Assembly: GCF_030544485.1 (NCBI RefSeq)
Contig: NZ_CP130610.1
Coordinates: 4,186,623 to 4,250,622 of the forward strand
Length of the DNA: 64,000 bases
DNA from: Halomonas sp. HAL1
Lineage (GTDB): Bacteria > Pseudomonadota > Gammaproteobacteria > Pseudomonadales > Halomonadaceae
Direction: 5' to 3'
Part shown: positions 1 through 8,660 of the stretch, in pieces
Position numbering within the stretch: the first letter of the stretch is position 1
Layout: every line of letters starts with the position of its first letter
Notes under the pieces: model-generated
Seen by the model: the letters and a program-made list of their open reading frames with translations, nothing else
The model's database searches: none
Told to the model about the DNA's origin: nothing
Translations under genes and position numbers: made by a program

Positions 1-127
1 CAATTTGCCAGTAGAGGATCGTTAGTGCGCTGTTGACGGTTGTGGCCAGTTGCTGGCGACCCTGCTCAATCAGCGTGCGGATATCACCAAGCAGTTGTTG
101 GTCGGTCGGTAAAGCTGGCTTGCTCAT
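1..127 (-). CDS. DUF1016 / YhcG-type PDDEXK nuclease domain protein, N-terminal fragment
   Basis: Only the first 42 codons are in the window; the gene runs off the left edge. The start of the product (MSKPALPTDQQLLGDIRTL, then IEQGRQQLATTVNSALTILY) matches the helical N-terminal domain of DUF1016/YhcG proteins, whose C-terminal half carries a PD-(D/E)xK nuclease fold in the family. The ATG overlaps the hsdM stop as ATGA, so it is the third gene of the restriction operon and translationally coupled to hsdM. Family members are often found inside type I restriction loci and are suspected of assisting defence. The nuclease domain cannot be seen here, and the specificity gene hsdS would have to lie further left. 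Confidence 0.8.
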   Translation of the reverse strand, partial: MSKPALPTDQQLLGDIRTLIEQGRQQLATTVNSALTILYWQI

Positions 128-1905
128 GCGTCTTCTGCCTCTGGGCTAAAGTGGTGAGCAAGGGCTGCCGCCAGTTCGCTTTTGAGCTGGTTTTCGGTTT
201 CTTCAATTTCACCCAAGAGCTGTTTGTATTTGACCAATAGCTCGTCAGGGTCGTGGCTTTCTTCTTCGGGGCCATTCGGATTTTTAATATCCAAATTAAA
301 GATGGGCCAATAAATACGGTCGCCTGCGGACTGCGCGTCGCGGGCTTTTAAGCGCAGCGTTTCACTTTCGCTGCGTAAGCTTTCCATTTCATCGTCCACG
401 CTTTGGCGTTGTGTTTTATCGTTGTTTCCTTTAATAGAGCCACGCAAGTCACGAATGCGGTTTTCCAATGCGCTGGCTTGGTTATTAAGCTGCTCAGCAT
501 TATCCCAATGCGGTTTGGCGGCAGCTTCGGCCTGTTCGCGCTTAGTTTTAAAATCGACCTTCCAGGCGAATTCGTTTTCCTCACGACTGGCAAAGTCATC
601 GCTTTCATCGCCCCACCAGTCTTGCTCGGGTTTAAATTCTTCAAGGCGTATGGGTTTGGTTTTGCTATAGCTTTTATAGCCCGGCGGATAGGGGTGTTCG
701 TAAAACCAAATGGTGTCGGTGTGGAAATGCTCGCTGCCATCGTCTACCCGCGTACCTTTGGTAAAAAACAGCAAGTTGGTTTTGATAGTAGTGTAGGGAG
801 CAAACACGCCTTTGGGCAGGCGGATAATGGTGTGCAGCTTACATTCTTGCAACAGCAGCTTTTTTAGTGTGCCTTTAATGCCATCACCAAACAAAAAACC
901 ATCGGGCAGAACCACGGCGGCGCGACCCTTTTCTTTTAGAAGCTTTTTGATAATCAACGCCATAAACATATCGGCGGTTTCACGAGTTTTTAAATCGGCC
1001 GGGTAGTCGCTGCCGACGCCGTCGTCTTCATAGCCGCCGAAGGGCGGATTGGTGATGATGCAGTCCACCTTGTCGTTGGCACTCCACTCGTTCCAACCAA
1101 TGCCGAGGGTATTTTTGTGTTCAATCTGGCTGGGCACATCAATGCCGTGCAATAGCATGTTGGTGGTGCAGAGCAGGTGCGGCAGTTGCTTTTTCTCGAT
1201 GCCACTAATCAACTGTTCAATGGCGCGCTTGTCTTCGGCGCTCGACTTCGAGGTAATCTGGTTGCGTAAATGGTCAATGGCGGCGGTTAAGAAGCCGCCA
1301 GTGCCGCAGGCTGGATCCATCACGGAGTCACGCTTGTCTAATCGCGGGTTAACGCGATCAGCCATAAAAGCGGTGATAGCACGTGGTGTATAAAATTCAC
1401 CAGCGTTACCTGCGCCGCGCAGATCGTTTAGCAGTTGCTCATACACATCACCAATCTGCGAGCGAGTCGTGAAGTCGTGAAAGTTTATGGCTTCTTCAAG
1501 CTTTTCGATCACTGCCAGCAACTGGGTACCAGACTTCATGTAGTTGTTGGCGTCTTGAAAGACGCTGCGAATGACCTTGTGTTGTGGGCTGGCGTTGGCG
1601 TCCAGCACTATTGGTGCCTTGAATAATTGATTGTTAACAAAGCTGACGATGTCCGACGGGGCCATTTTATGGGATTTTTTACCTTGGCCGTCATCATTCA
1701 TTTTGGCCCAATTGCGCCAGCGAAACTCTTCCGGCAGTGGTGATTGATAGCTGGCGTTGTCGTCTTCCCACTCTTCCTCGCGCTGGTCAAATACTTTTAA
1801 AAAGAGCATCCAAGTGAGCTGGCCCAAGCGCTGTGCGTCGCCATCGACGCCATCGTCTTTGCGCATGATGTCTTGAATGGATTTGATAGTGCTGCTGAGA
1901 TTCAT
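124..1905 (-). CDS. hsdM: Type I restriction-modification system methyltransferase subunit HsdM
   Basis: This 593-residue N6-adenine DNA methyltransferase subunit would join HsdS to modify host DNA and HsdR to cut unmodified DNA. It has an HsdM N-terminal helical domain (about 1-140), the SAM-binding motif DPACGTGG (197-204) and the catalytic motif NPPF (286-289) of N6-adenine methylases. A charged, coiled-coil-like C-terminal part (about 470-590) probably contacts HsdS. It lies 21 bp after hsdR on the same strand and overlaps the next gene by 4 bases (ATGA). Start ATG is preceded by GGATAACCTA, a weak ribosome site. By eye this operon is more AT-rich than the flanking housekeeping genes, which fits acquisition by transfer. 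Confidence 0.95.
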   Translation of the reverse strand: MNLSSTIKSIQDIMRKDDGVDGDAQRLGQLTWMLFLKVFDQREEEWEDDNASYQSPLPEEFRWRNWAKMNDDGQGKKSHKMAPSDIVSFVNNQLFKAPIVLDANASPQHKVIRSVFQDANNYMKSGTQLLAVIEKLEEAINFHDFTTRSQIGDVYEQLLNDLRGAGNAGEFYTPRAITAFMADRVNPRLDKRDSVMDPACGTGGFLTAAIDHLRNQITSKSSAEDKRAIEQLISGIEKKQLPHLLCTTNMLLHGIDVPSQIEHKNTLGIGWNEWSANDKVDCIITNPPFGGYEDDGVGSDYPADLKTRETADMFMALIIKKLLKEKGRAAVVLPDGFLFGDGIKGTLKKLLLQECKLHTIIRLPKGVFAPYTTIKTNLLFFTKGTRVDDGSEHFHTDTIWFYEHPYPPGYKSYSKTKPIRLEEFKPEQDWWGDESDDFASREENEFAWKVDFKTKREQAEAAAKPHWDNAEQLNNQASALENRIRDLRGSIKGNNDKTQRQSVDDEMESLRSESETLRLKARDAQSAGDRIYWPIFNLDIKNPNGPEEESHDPDELLVKYKQLLGEIEETENQLKSELAAALAHHFSPEAEDA

Positions 1906-1926
1906 TAGGTTATCCAGTACTCGTAA

Positions 1927-4371
1927 TTAAGCGCTTTGATCGTCGTAAAGCGCTTTTTCTAATTCGTGAATGGCTTGGGTGTACTGCTCGACGCCACCAA
2001 AAATGCCGCGACGGATTTGAGTTTTACTGCCGAATTGGTCGAAAGGGGGCAGCTCCAATACTTTGGCATCTTCAATATCTTGCACGCCGTGGTCAGCAAA
2101 TTTTTCCAGCAGGGCTTCGAGCACGATGCGGGCTTGTTCGCCGTATTTACCGAATACATCGCGTTTTTTGACCTTGTTAGCACGTTCGCGCCGGGTGAGA
2201 GGCTTCTGGTTAAAAGCGACATGAGCCACCAGATCAAAGGCATCCAACTCACTACCGTTAGGAACGGCTTGCTGCAATATTTCCAGCGGTATCCCGTGTT
2301 CGGCAAGTTCTTCCAGCACCGCTTGCTTACGCTCGGCCCCCTTCCAACGGCGCAAAAAGTCGGTGAGGTTGCCAAATTCAGCCTGCAGGGCTTTTTGAAT
2401 ATCGGCTTTGAGTAGGACTCGGTAGTCGTCAGTAATCAGTTTGCCGTCGGCGTCCAGATACTGTTCGAGTATCACAGCGACCCGAACGTTGACATCCCCG
2501 ATCACGTATTTGGTGCGGCCTTCTCCCTCTCCAGTATTGCGGCCATCATCAAACCCGCCGGTTGTGCCGGTATCGTAAGGTGGAGGCTCCACTTCACCAA
2601 TACCAGAGGTGCCTGTGATATCGGGTGGCAGATCTTCCGGCGGTATTTCGTCAGGGGGGATTACCGGGTCATCAAGCTTGGGTTCATAAATAACGACGGG
2701 GTCTCCATCAAAATCCGGATCAGCAAACAGTCGTGTGGCACCCTTGAAGTCCATGATAGTGAAGTAGAGCTTTTGGTAATCCTCGCGCAGGCGAGTGCCA
2801 CGACCAATCATTTGTTTAAACTCGGTCATGGAATTGATGTTTTGATCGAGCACAATCAGCTTGCATGTTTTGGCATCTACCCCGGTAGTAAGCAACTTAG
2901 ATGTGGTGGCAATGACCGGATAGGGCTCGTCGTTATCAATAAAGTAGGAAAGCTGGGCTTTGCCTTCGTTATCGTCACCGGTAATGCGCATCACATAGCG
3001 GCGATTACTAGCGGCTGCTGGAATCAGTTTTACCAGTGCTTGGCGCATGCGCTCGGCGTGGTCTTGATCGTCACAAAAGACGATCGTTTTGGCCATGGGG
3101 TCGGTGGCTTTCAAATACTCCCAGACTCTTCTAGCCACCAGTTCGGTGCGTTTTTCCAACACTAAGTTGCGATCAAAATCTTTGGTGTTGAACTGGCGCT
3201 GTTCCACCAATTGGCCGAGTTTATCGATCTTGCCTTTTTCGGGTGTGTAGCCCACGGCATCCACATCCGTGGCTATACGGATCACTTTGTAAGGGGCGAG
3301 AAAGCCATCTTCGATGCCCTGTTTGAGCGAGTAGGTGTAAATAGGGTCGCCAAAGTAGGTGGTGTTGCTGATGTCTTTGGTTTCTTTCGGCGTGGCGGTT
3401 AAACCCAGATGGGTGGCGCTGCCGAAATACTCTAATATATCACGCCAAGCAGAATCATCCGCTGCGCTGCCACGGTGGCACTCATCAATCACGACCAGAT
3501 CAAAAAAGTTTGAGGGAAACTGGCGATAGATTTGTTTCCACTCTTCACGGCCAGTCACCGCCTGATAAAGAGCAAGGTAGATTTCGTAGTTCTTTTTAGC
3601 TTCTCGATTAGTGACCTTGTGCATGACTTCGCCAAAGGGGGCAAAGTCTTGTTGCATGGTTTGATCCACCAGAATATTGCGGTCGGCCAAAAACAAAATG
3701 CGTTTTTTGGCTTTGGCTTTCCATAACCGCCAGATGATTTGGAAGGCAGTGTAGGTTTTTCCGGTGCCCGTCGCCATAACGAGCAGAATACGCTCTTGGC
3801 CTTTGGCAATCGCTTCGATGGCGCGATTAATGGCGACACGCTGGTAATAACGGGGCTCTTTGCCACTACCATCGCTATGAAAGGGTTCCTCGACCAGTTT
3901 CACCGCTTCCGGCTCTACCAAGCCTTTCCATTGCTGATACAGAGGCCACAAATTTGCCAGGGGTGGCAAATCATTAATTGAGATCTCTCGTTCGATAGGC
4001 TGAGTAATGCCGGTTCGATCATGAAGCAGAAAACCTGCTCCGTTGCTGCTGATAGCAAAAGGGGCATCTAGCATTTCGGCATAGGTCAGCGCCTGCTGCA
4101 TGCCGTGGCCGACTGAAAATTTTGATTGTTTGGCTTCAATAACGGCAATGGGCACGCCGGGGCTGGCGTAAAGCACATAATCAGCACGCTTGGGGCCGCC
4201 CTTCGCATTGGGATTTTTCACCCGCGCAGCCAGCTTTCCCCGCACCATAACGCGACCATCGGTAAGGTTCACTTCTTCCCGAAACTGATTCTGTTGCCAA
4301 CCCGCCTGCAGAATGGCTGGCGTGATGAACTTGGTGCAGATGTCTCGCTCGCTGAGCTGGTGTTTATCCAT
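1927..4371 (-). CDS. hsdR: Type I restriction enzyme R subunit HsdR (EcoEI-like)
   Basis: This 814-residue motor/nuclease subunit translocates and cleaves DNA lacking host methylation. An N-terminal PD-(D/E)xK nuclease domain shows D64 and E79-A-K81. A superfamily 2 helicase core follows with Walker A ATGTGKT (200-206), DECH (296-299) and TATP (325-328), then the second RecA-like domain with the GRGTRLR motif. The C-terminal part resembles the EcoEI R domain. At about 810 residues it fits the shorter EcoEI (type IB) class rather than the roughly 1100-residue EcoKI class. It is the first gene of the operon; the 287-bp gap upstream (4372-4658) should hold its promoter. A Pro/acidic linker near residues 560-620 separates helicase and C-terminal domains. 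Confidence 0.95.
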   Translation of the reverse strand: MDKHQLSERDICTKFITPAILQAGWQQNQFREEVNLTDGRVMVRGKLAARVKNPNAKGGPKRADYVLYASPGVPIAVIEAKQSKFSVGHGMQQALTYAEMLDAPFAISSNGAGFLLHDRTGITQPIEREISINDLPPLANLWPLYQQWKGLVEPEAVKLVEEPFHSDGSGKEPRYYQRVAINRAIEAIAKGQERILLVMATGTGKTYTAFQIIWRLWKAKAKKRILFLADRNILVDQTMQQDFAPFGEVMHKVTNREAKKNYEIYLALYQAVTGREEWKQIYRQFPSNFFDLVVIDECHRGSAADDSAWRDILEYFGSATHLGLTATPKETKDISNTTYFGDPIYTYSLKQGIEDGFLAPYKVIRIATDVDAVGYTPEKGKIDKLGQLVEQRQFNTKDFDRNLVLEKRTELVARRVWEYLKATDPMAKTIVFCDDQDHAERMRQALVKLIPAAASNRRYVMRITGDDNEGKAQLSYFIDNDEPYPVIATTSKLLTTGVDAKTCKLIVLDQNINSMTEFKQMIGRGTRLREDYQKLYFTIMDFKGATRLFADPDFDGDPVVIYEPKLDDPVIPPDEIPPEDLPPDITGTSGIGEVEPPPYDTGTTGGFDDGRNTGEGEGRTKYVIGDVNVRVAVILEQYLDADGKLITDDYRVLLKADIQKALQAEFGNLTDFLRRWKGAERKQAVLEELAEHGIPLEILQQAVPNGSELDAFDLVAHVAFNQKPLTRRERANKVKKRDVFGKYGEQARIVLEALLEKFADHGVQDIEDAKVLELPPFDQFGSKTQIRRGIFGGVEQYTQAIHELEKALYDDQSA

Positions 4372-4658
4372 TGAGGTGCATCCCTTTATTTGTGCTTATG
4401 GTCATCGTCATCTGCCACACCGCCGCGCATCCGCTCATCTACCTCTGATAAAGACAATAAATGTACGTTTTTCCATTGTGCTAGAATTTGCCATTTTTGA
4501 ATTACTTCCTCCACAACAATGTGGAGTGGCCATTAGCTAATTGAGTAAACAGCGGCATTGGTTGATATATGAGCCAGAGTGCTTGCACATTGTCGCATTG
4601 ACTTAGATCGGGGTAGAAGGTGAATTGCCATTACCCGTTCAGCCAGACCAATACTTCA

Positions 4659-5537
4659 TCACTCAATATTCTGAATCTGTTCCCGCATCTGCTCGATCAA
4701 TACCTTCAGCTCTACCGCACAGCGGGTGGTTTCAGCGACCACGGATTTTGACGAAAGCGTGTTGGCTTCGCGGTTGAGCTCCTGCATCAGGAAATCCAGG
4801 CGGCGGCCTTTGGGGCCTTTCTGGGCGAGCTGGTGGCTCACTTCTTCGATATGCGCCGTTAAGCGGTCTAGCTCTTCATCTACATCGGCTTTTTGGGCTA
4901 CGAGCACCAGCTCGGCTTCCAGGCGTTGGGGGTCGAGTTCTGTTTTGGCGACTTCCAGGCGTTCCAACAGCTGGGCGCGTTGGCGCTCCAGAATCTGCGG
5001 CAGCAGGCTGCGCACGGTAGCAACCTGCTCGCTTACTGCCGCCAAGCGGATGGTGATCATCTCGGCGAGCTTGTCGCCTTCACGGGCGCGGGCATCAATC
5101 AGCTCATTCAGTGCTTGGTCAAACAGTGTTTTGGCGGCGGCTTTGATGGCGTCTTGGTCGAGGTGCTGGGTTTCCATCACACCGGGCTGGTTGAGCAGCG
5201 CGAGCGTGGTAGGCGGCACGGCGCTGGGCACTTGCTGCTGAATGGCCGCTAGTGCATCGGCAATTTCTTTCAGGCGCTGGGCGTTCACCGCAGGGGCTTG
5301 AGCGGTGTCGGCACTCTCAAACCGCACGCTGCACTCGACTTTGCCACGCGCCAAGCGAGTGCGCAGCGCTTCGCGCAGTACCGGCTCTAAATCACGCAGG
5401 CTTTCGTGCAGGCGGAAGTGGGGCTCTAAGTAGCGCTGGTTCACCGAGCGAATTTCCACCTGCAGGGTGCCGAAAGGAGCAGCCTGCTCGGTGCGGGCGA
5501 AGGCGGTCATGCTGTGTACGCGGCTGGAAGTGGCCAT
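4659..5537 (-). CDS. yicC: YicC family endoribonuclease-like protein
   Basis: The 292-residue protein begins MATSSRVHSMTAFAR and contains the family's conserved N-terminal SMT.F segment and the C-terminal stretch QEMNREANT-like (here MQELNREANTLSSKS). YicC proteins are stress-related endoribonucleases that also promote degradation of the small RNA RyhB in E. coli. An upstream in-frame extension of 21 residues exists, but this ATG has a good ribosome site (AGGA, 7 bases away) and gives the usual length of about 290. It is divergent from rph, the same pairing as in E. coli and Pseudomonas, so the 132-bp gap should carry two promoters. Confidence 0.92.
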   Translation of the reverse strand: MATSSRVHSMTAFARTEQAAPFGTLQVEIRSVNQRYLEPHFRLHESLRDLEPVLREALRTRLARGKVECSVRFESADTAQAPAVNAQRLKEIADALAAIQQQVPSAVPPTTLALLNQPGVMETQHLDQDAIKAAAKTLFDQALNELIDARAREGDKLAEMITIRLAAVSEQVATVRSLLPQILERQRAQLLERLEVAKTELDPQRLEAELVLVAQKADVDEELDRLTAHIEEVSHQLAQKGPKGRRLDFLMQELNREANTLSSKSVVAETTRCAVELKVLIEQMREQIQNIE

Positions 5538-5669
5538 GTTTGATCCTGATAGTGAGCAACGGTGTATAAAGCATTGCCAACAGTCTACCCGATAGGCCAA
5601 TCAGCGCACTCTCAGACGTGTACAATGGAGGGCTTTTACTAGTTACGCGTTTATTGAGAGGTACTATTT

Positions 5670-6419
5670 GTGAGCAGCGCTAAGCGTCCTGATGTTGTGC
5701 GTCCCAGCGGTCGCGAAGCCGACCAGCTCCGTGATATTCGCCTGACCCGCGATTACACCCGTCATGCGGAAGGCTCTGTGCTGGTGGAGTTTGGCGATAC
5801 CAAAGTGCTGTGTAATGCCAGCGTAGAAGCCGGCGTACCGCGCTGGCTGCGCGGCAAGAATCAGGGCTGGGTCACCGCTGAGTACGGCATGCTGCCCCGC
5901 GCCACTCACACCCGTAGTGGCCGTGAAGCGACCCGCGGCAAGCAAGGCGGCCGCACGCTGGAAATTCAGCGCTTGATTGGCCGCAGCCTGCGTGCCGCGG
6001 TCAATTTAAAGAAGCTGGGTGAGTTCACCATTACCGTGGATTGCGATGTGATCCAGGCCGATGGCGGTACCCGCACCGCAGCAATTACCGGTGGCTGCGT
6101 GGCGCTGATCGATGCGATCCGTTATCTACAGCGCGAGAAAAAGATCAAAGCCGACCCTTTCAAGCAGTTGGTAAGTGCTATTTCTGTGGGCATTTATAAA
6201 GGCGTGCCAGTACTGGATCTGGATTACCCGGAAGACAGCAAAGCCGATACCGATCTAAACGTGGTGATGACCGAAACCGGCGAGTTAATCGAAGTGCAGG
6301 GCACCGCCGAAGCAGGTGCATTCAACCGCGCCGAGCTAAACGGCATGCTTGATTTGGCCGAGAAGGCAGGCGATGCGCTGCGCGACCATCAGCGTGAAGC
6401 GCTGGGTATTCGTGGCTAA
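5670..6419 (+). CDS. rph: Ribonuclease PH
   Basis: This phosphorolytic 3'-5' exoribonuclease trims tRNA 3' ends. The 249-residue product aligns throughout with E. coli Rph, including [24 protein letters not shown] near the N-terminus, EYGMLPR, and [15 protein letters not shown] around the phosphate/RNA site. Unlike the frameshifted E. coli K-12 copy it is full length. The start is GTG, with AGAGG about 8 bases upstream. A strong hairpin (6440-6471) follows the stop. In E. coli rph is followed directly by pyrE; here the convergent crc gene lies between, as in pseudomonads. Confidence 0.97.
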   Translation: MSSAKRPDVVRPSGREADQLRDIRLTRDYTRHAEGSVLVEFGDTKVLCNASVEAGVPRWLRGKNQGWVTAEYGMLPRATHTRSGREATRGKQGGRTLEIQRLIGRSLRAAVNLKKLGEFTITVDCDVIQADGGTRTAAITGGCVALIDAIRYLQREKKIKADPFKQLVSAISVGIYKGVPVLDLDYPEDSKADTDLNVVMTETGELIEVQGTAEAGAFNRAELNGMLDLAEKAGDALRDHQREALGIRG

Positions 6420-6439
6420 AAATTAACGCCCGCCACAAC

Positions 6440-6471
6440 GCAACAAGCCGACCCAAAGGTCGGCTTGTTGC
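6440..6471. terminator. Hairpin between convergent rph and crc
   Basis: A perfect 14-bp inverted repeat (6440-6453 with 6458-6471, loop CAAA) sits between two converging genes. The following sequence is only moderately T-rich on either side, so it may serve as a bidirectional terminator or an mRNA 3'-end stabiliser. Confidence 0.7.
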
Positions 6472-6527
6472 TTATTACCACTTATTACCTACTGACTGCG
6501 ACGCGGGAAAAGTTCGTTGCCTAGCGC

Positions 6528-7295
6528 TTAGAGCGCTAGGTCGTACTCAATGATCAGCGGTGCGAACTCGGAGAAGGTCGCATCGTAATCAATCCACGCG
6601 TCGACCACGTGGCGACGGAAGTTGGGGCCGACTAATTGATAGTCGATCCGCCAGCCTTCCTGGCGTTCACGGGGCACGTCTTGGTCAAGCTTCGGCCACC
6701 AGGTGTACTCGCCTGCATCGCGGTTAATTTCGCGGAAGGTGTCGATAAACCCGGTGGGGCCCAGCACCTGATCCATCCAGGCGCGCTCTTCCGGGCGGAA
6801 GCCTGAGGTCAGTTGATTGTCCGACCAGTTAGCCAAGTCGACGGTTTTGTGGGCAACATGCCAAGTGCCGCAGAGGATGTATTCGCGACGTTTGCGAGAC
6901 ATCTTCGTCAGGTACTCCTGGTACTGCTCCATAAACGCCTGTTTGGCTTTTTGGTCACTTCCATCAGGCATCAGGAAAGAGACAATACTGAAGCGTTCAT
7001 AATCCGCCTGCAGAAAACGTCCTTCATGATCACACTGAGGAAACCCTAGGCCATACATAATCGCCTTGGGGATTTTGCGGCAATAGAGTGCCACACCGGA
7101 GAAACCATCCTCTTCGGCATCCAGGAAGTAGCCTTCATAGCCTTCCGGATACAGAATGTGGTCACCCAGTTCAAAACTTTTTGCCTTGATGTTCTGCACG
7201 CAGACTACGTCGACATCCTGCTGAGCCAGCCAGTCCAGGAAGCCACGATCGACGGCATCACGAATACCATTGACATTGATGCTGGCAATTTTCAT
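6528..7295 (-). CDS. crc: Crc-type post-transcriptional repressor (exonuclease III fold, active site lost)
   Basis: The 255-residue protein has the exonuclease III/EEP fold (opening MKIASINVNGIR), but the catalytic positions are replaced. The metal-binding Glu of the LQE motif is Asn35, the GDxN motif is G143-T144-W145-H146, and the C-terminal SDH is S242-E243-F244. Only the N7 and RIDY-type positions remain. This pattern, the KRREYI..G segment, and the location between rph and pyrE match Pseudomonas Crc, which works with Hfq to repress catabolic mRNAs and has no nuclease activity. The start ATG has a weak GGGA upstream. Function as an Hfq partner in this organism is inferred from family and synteny. 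A plain AP endonuclease is unlikely with these substitutions. Confidence 0.85.
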   Translation of the reverse strand: MKIASINVNGIRDAVDRGFLDWLAQQDVDVVCVQNIKAKSFELGDHILYPEGYEGYFLDAEEDGFSGVALYCRKIPKAIMYGLGFPQCDHEGRFLQADYERFSIVSFLMPDGSDQKAKQAFMEQYQEYLTKMSRKRREYILCGTWHVAHKTVDLANWSDNQLTSGFRPEERAWMDQVLGPTGFIDTFREINRDAGEYTWWPKLDQDVPRERQEGWRIDYQLVGPNFRRHVVDAWIDYDATFSEFAPLIIEYDLAL

Positions 7296-7436
7296 AAATC
7301 GTCCCTTTTGCGTCGCTGCTGTATGATACCCGACGTTTAGACGTTTGGGTAAAGGCAGCGACTAAAACTTGCCATTTACCCTACTTTTATTGTTGCTTTC
7401 GTGCCGATTTAAACCTACCGCCTAGTGAGGAACGCC

Positions 7437-8102
7437 GTGGCTACCACTCTACAACCCTACCAGCGCGATTTCATTGCCTTTGCCATTGAGCAAGGCGTGC
7501 TTAAGTTTGGCGAGTTTACGCTTAAATCTGGCCGTGTCAGTCCTTACTTTTTCAACGCCGGGCTTTTTCAGACCGGGCGCGCGTTGGCCAAGCTGGGGCG
7601 TTTTTACGCTCAGGCGATTGTCGATAGTGGCATCAATGCCGATGTGCTGTTTGGCCCAGCGTACAAGGGCATTCCGCTGGCAGCGGTCACAGCGGCGGCC
7701 CTGGCCGACCATCATGATATTGATATGCCCTACGCCTTCAACCGCAAAGAGGCCAAAACCCACGGTGAAGGCGGTAACATCGTGGGCGCTCCGCTTTCCG
7801 GCGATATTTTAATTATTGATGACGTGATTACCGCGGGCACCGCGATTCGCGAAGTGATGACGTTGATTGAGCAGAGCGATGCCCACGCCGCAGGAGTGAT
7901 CATTGCGCTTGATCGTCAGGAACGCGGCCAGGGCGAACAGAGTGCGATTCAGGAAGTACAGGCTCAATACGGTATGCCGGTGGTCAGCATCGTTACTCTT
8001 GAGCAAGTGCTCACTTACTTGGAAGAGCACGCTGGAGGCGAAATGCTCGCCTACGCCGAAGCGATCAGGGCCTATCGTGACCGCTATGGGATTACGCGCT
8101 GA
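7437..8102 (+). CDS. pyrE: Orotate phosphoribosyltransferase
   Basis: Catalyses orotate + PRPP to OMP in pyrimidine synthesis. The sequence matches E. coli PyrE along its length: [20 protein letters not shown] at the N-terminus, the mobile loop FNRKEAK.HGEGG, and the PRPP-binding motif [12 protein letters not shown]. The frame can be extended to a GTG at 7425, but the GTG at 7437 has GAGGAA 5 bases upstream and gives 221 residues, close to the family length of 213. It is divergent from crc with a 141-bp gap and ends flush against the convergent trmL. Confidence 0.97.
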   Translation: MATTLQPYQRDFIAFAIEQGVLKFGEFTLKSGRVSPYFFNAGLFQTGRALAKLGRFYAQAIVDSGINADVLFGPAYKGIPLAAVTAAALADHHDIDMPYAFNRKEAKTHGEGGNIVGAPLSGDILIIDDVITAGTAIREVMTLIEQSDAHAAGVIIALDRQERGQGEQSAIQEVQAQYGMPVVSIVTLEQVLTYLEEHAGGEMLAYAEAIRAYRDRYGITR

Positions 8103-8573
8103 TTAGACCGGTAGCGCGCCAGTGAAACCTTGCTGGCGCCACGCTTCGTAGCTCACAATAGCCACGGCGTTGGAGAGGTTCAGGCTACGGTTGTTGGGCT
8201 GCATAGGCAGGCGCAGTTTGTGCTCAGCGGTTAGCGCTTCGTGTACCTGGGCCGAAAGCCCAGCGGTTTCAGAACCAAATAGCAGCACATCGCCCGGGGC
8301 AAAGTCGGCATCGCTGTAGGTGCGCGTGCCTTTGGTGGTGATCGCCCAGATACGCCGCCCCTGCATGGCCTGCTGAAAGGCGTTAAAATCCGCATGGCGA
8401 GTGACGTTGTCGAGATCACGGTAATCCAGCCCGGCGCGACGCAGCTTTTTCTCTTCCAGGTCGAAGCCAAGCGGCTCAATCAGATGTAACCGGCAGCCAT
8501 TGTTGGCAACTAGGCGCATGATATTGCCCGTATTGGGTGCCATGCGCGGTTCAAAAAGCGCTACTTCAAACAT
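8103..8573 (-). CDS. trmL: tRNA (cytidine/uridine-2'-O-)-methyltransferase TrmL
   Basis: This SPOUT-class methyltransferase modifies the wobble base of tRNA-Leu. The 156-residue product starts [20 protein letters not shown] and carries the knot-forming motifs [10 protein letters not shown] and [19 protein letters not shown], diagnostic of TrmL/YibK. The frame is open for 25 more codons upstream, but this start gives the family length (157 in E. coli) and has AGGTGGAG directly before it. Its stop is adjacent to the pyrE stop with no intervening bases. Confidence 0.95.
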   Translation of the reverse strand: MFEVALFEPRMAPNTGNIMRLVANNGCRLHLIEPLGFDLEEKKLRRAGLDYRDLDNVTRHADFNAFQQAMQGRRIWAITTKGTRTYSDADFAPGDVLLFGSETAGLSAQVHEALTAEHKLRLPMQPNNRSLNLSNAVAIVSYEAWRQQGFTGALPV

Positions 8574-8615
8574 CTCCACCTGCCTGTTTATTATGCCTTC
8601 GCCAAGCGGCTGATT

Positions 8616-8639
8616 GTACTTGAAACCGTACTTGAAACC
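8616..8639. repeat. 12-bp tandem direct repeat
   Basis: Two perfect copies of GTACTTGAAACC lie end to end in the short gap between divergent trmL and rep. No regulatory protein that would bind it is recognised. Confidence 0.6.
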
Positions 8640-8660
8640 GACTAGCAACTCTCGTAGAGG

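Noticed and set aside
4313..4540. Plus-strand open frame in the hsdR-yicC gap
   Set aside because: It overlaps the start of hsdR, has no ribosome site, and the product shows no coding character.
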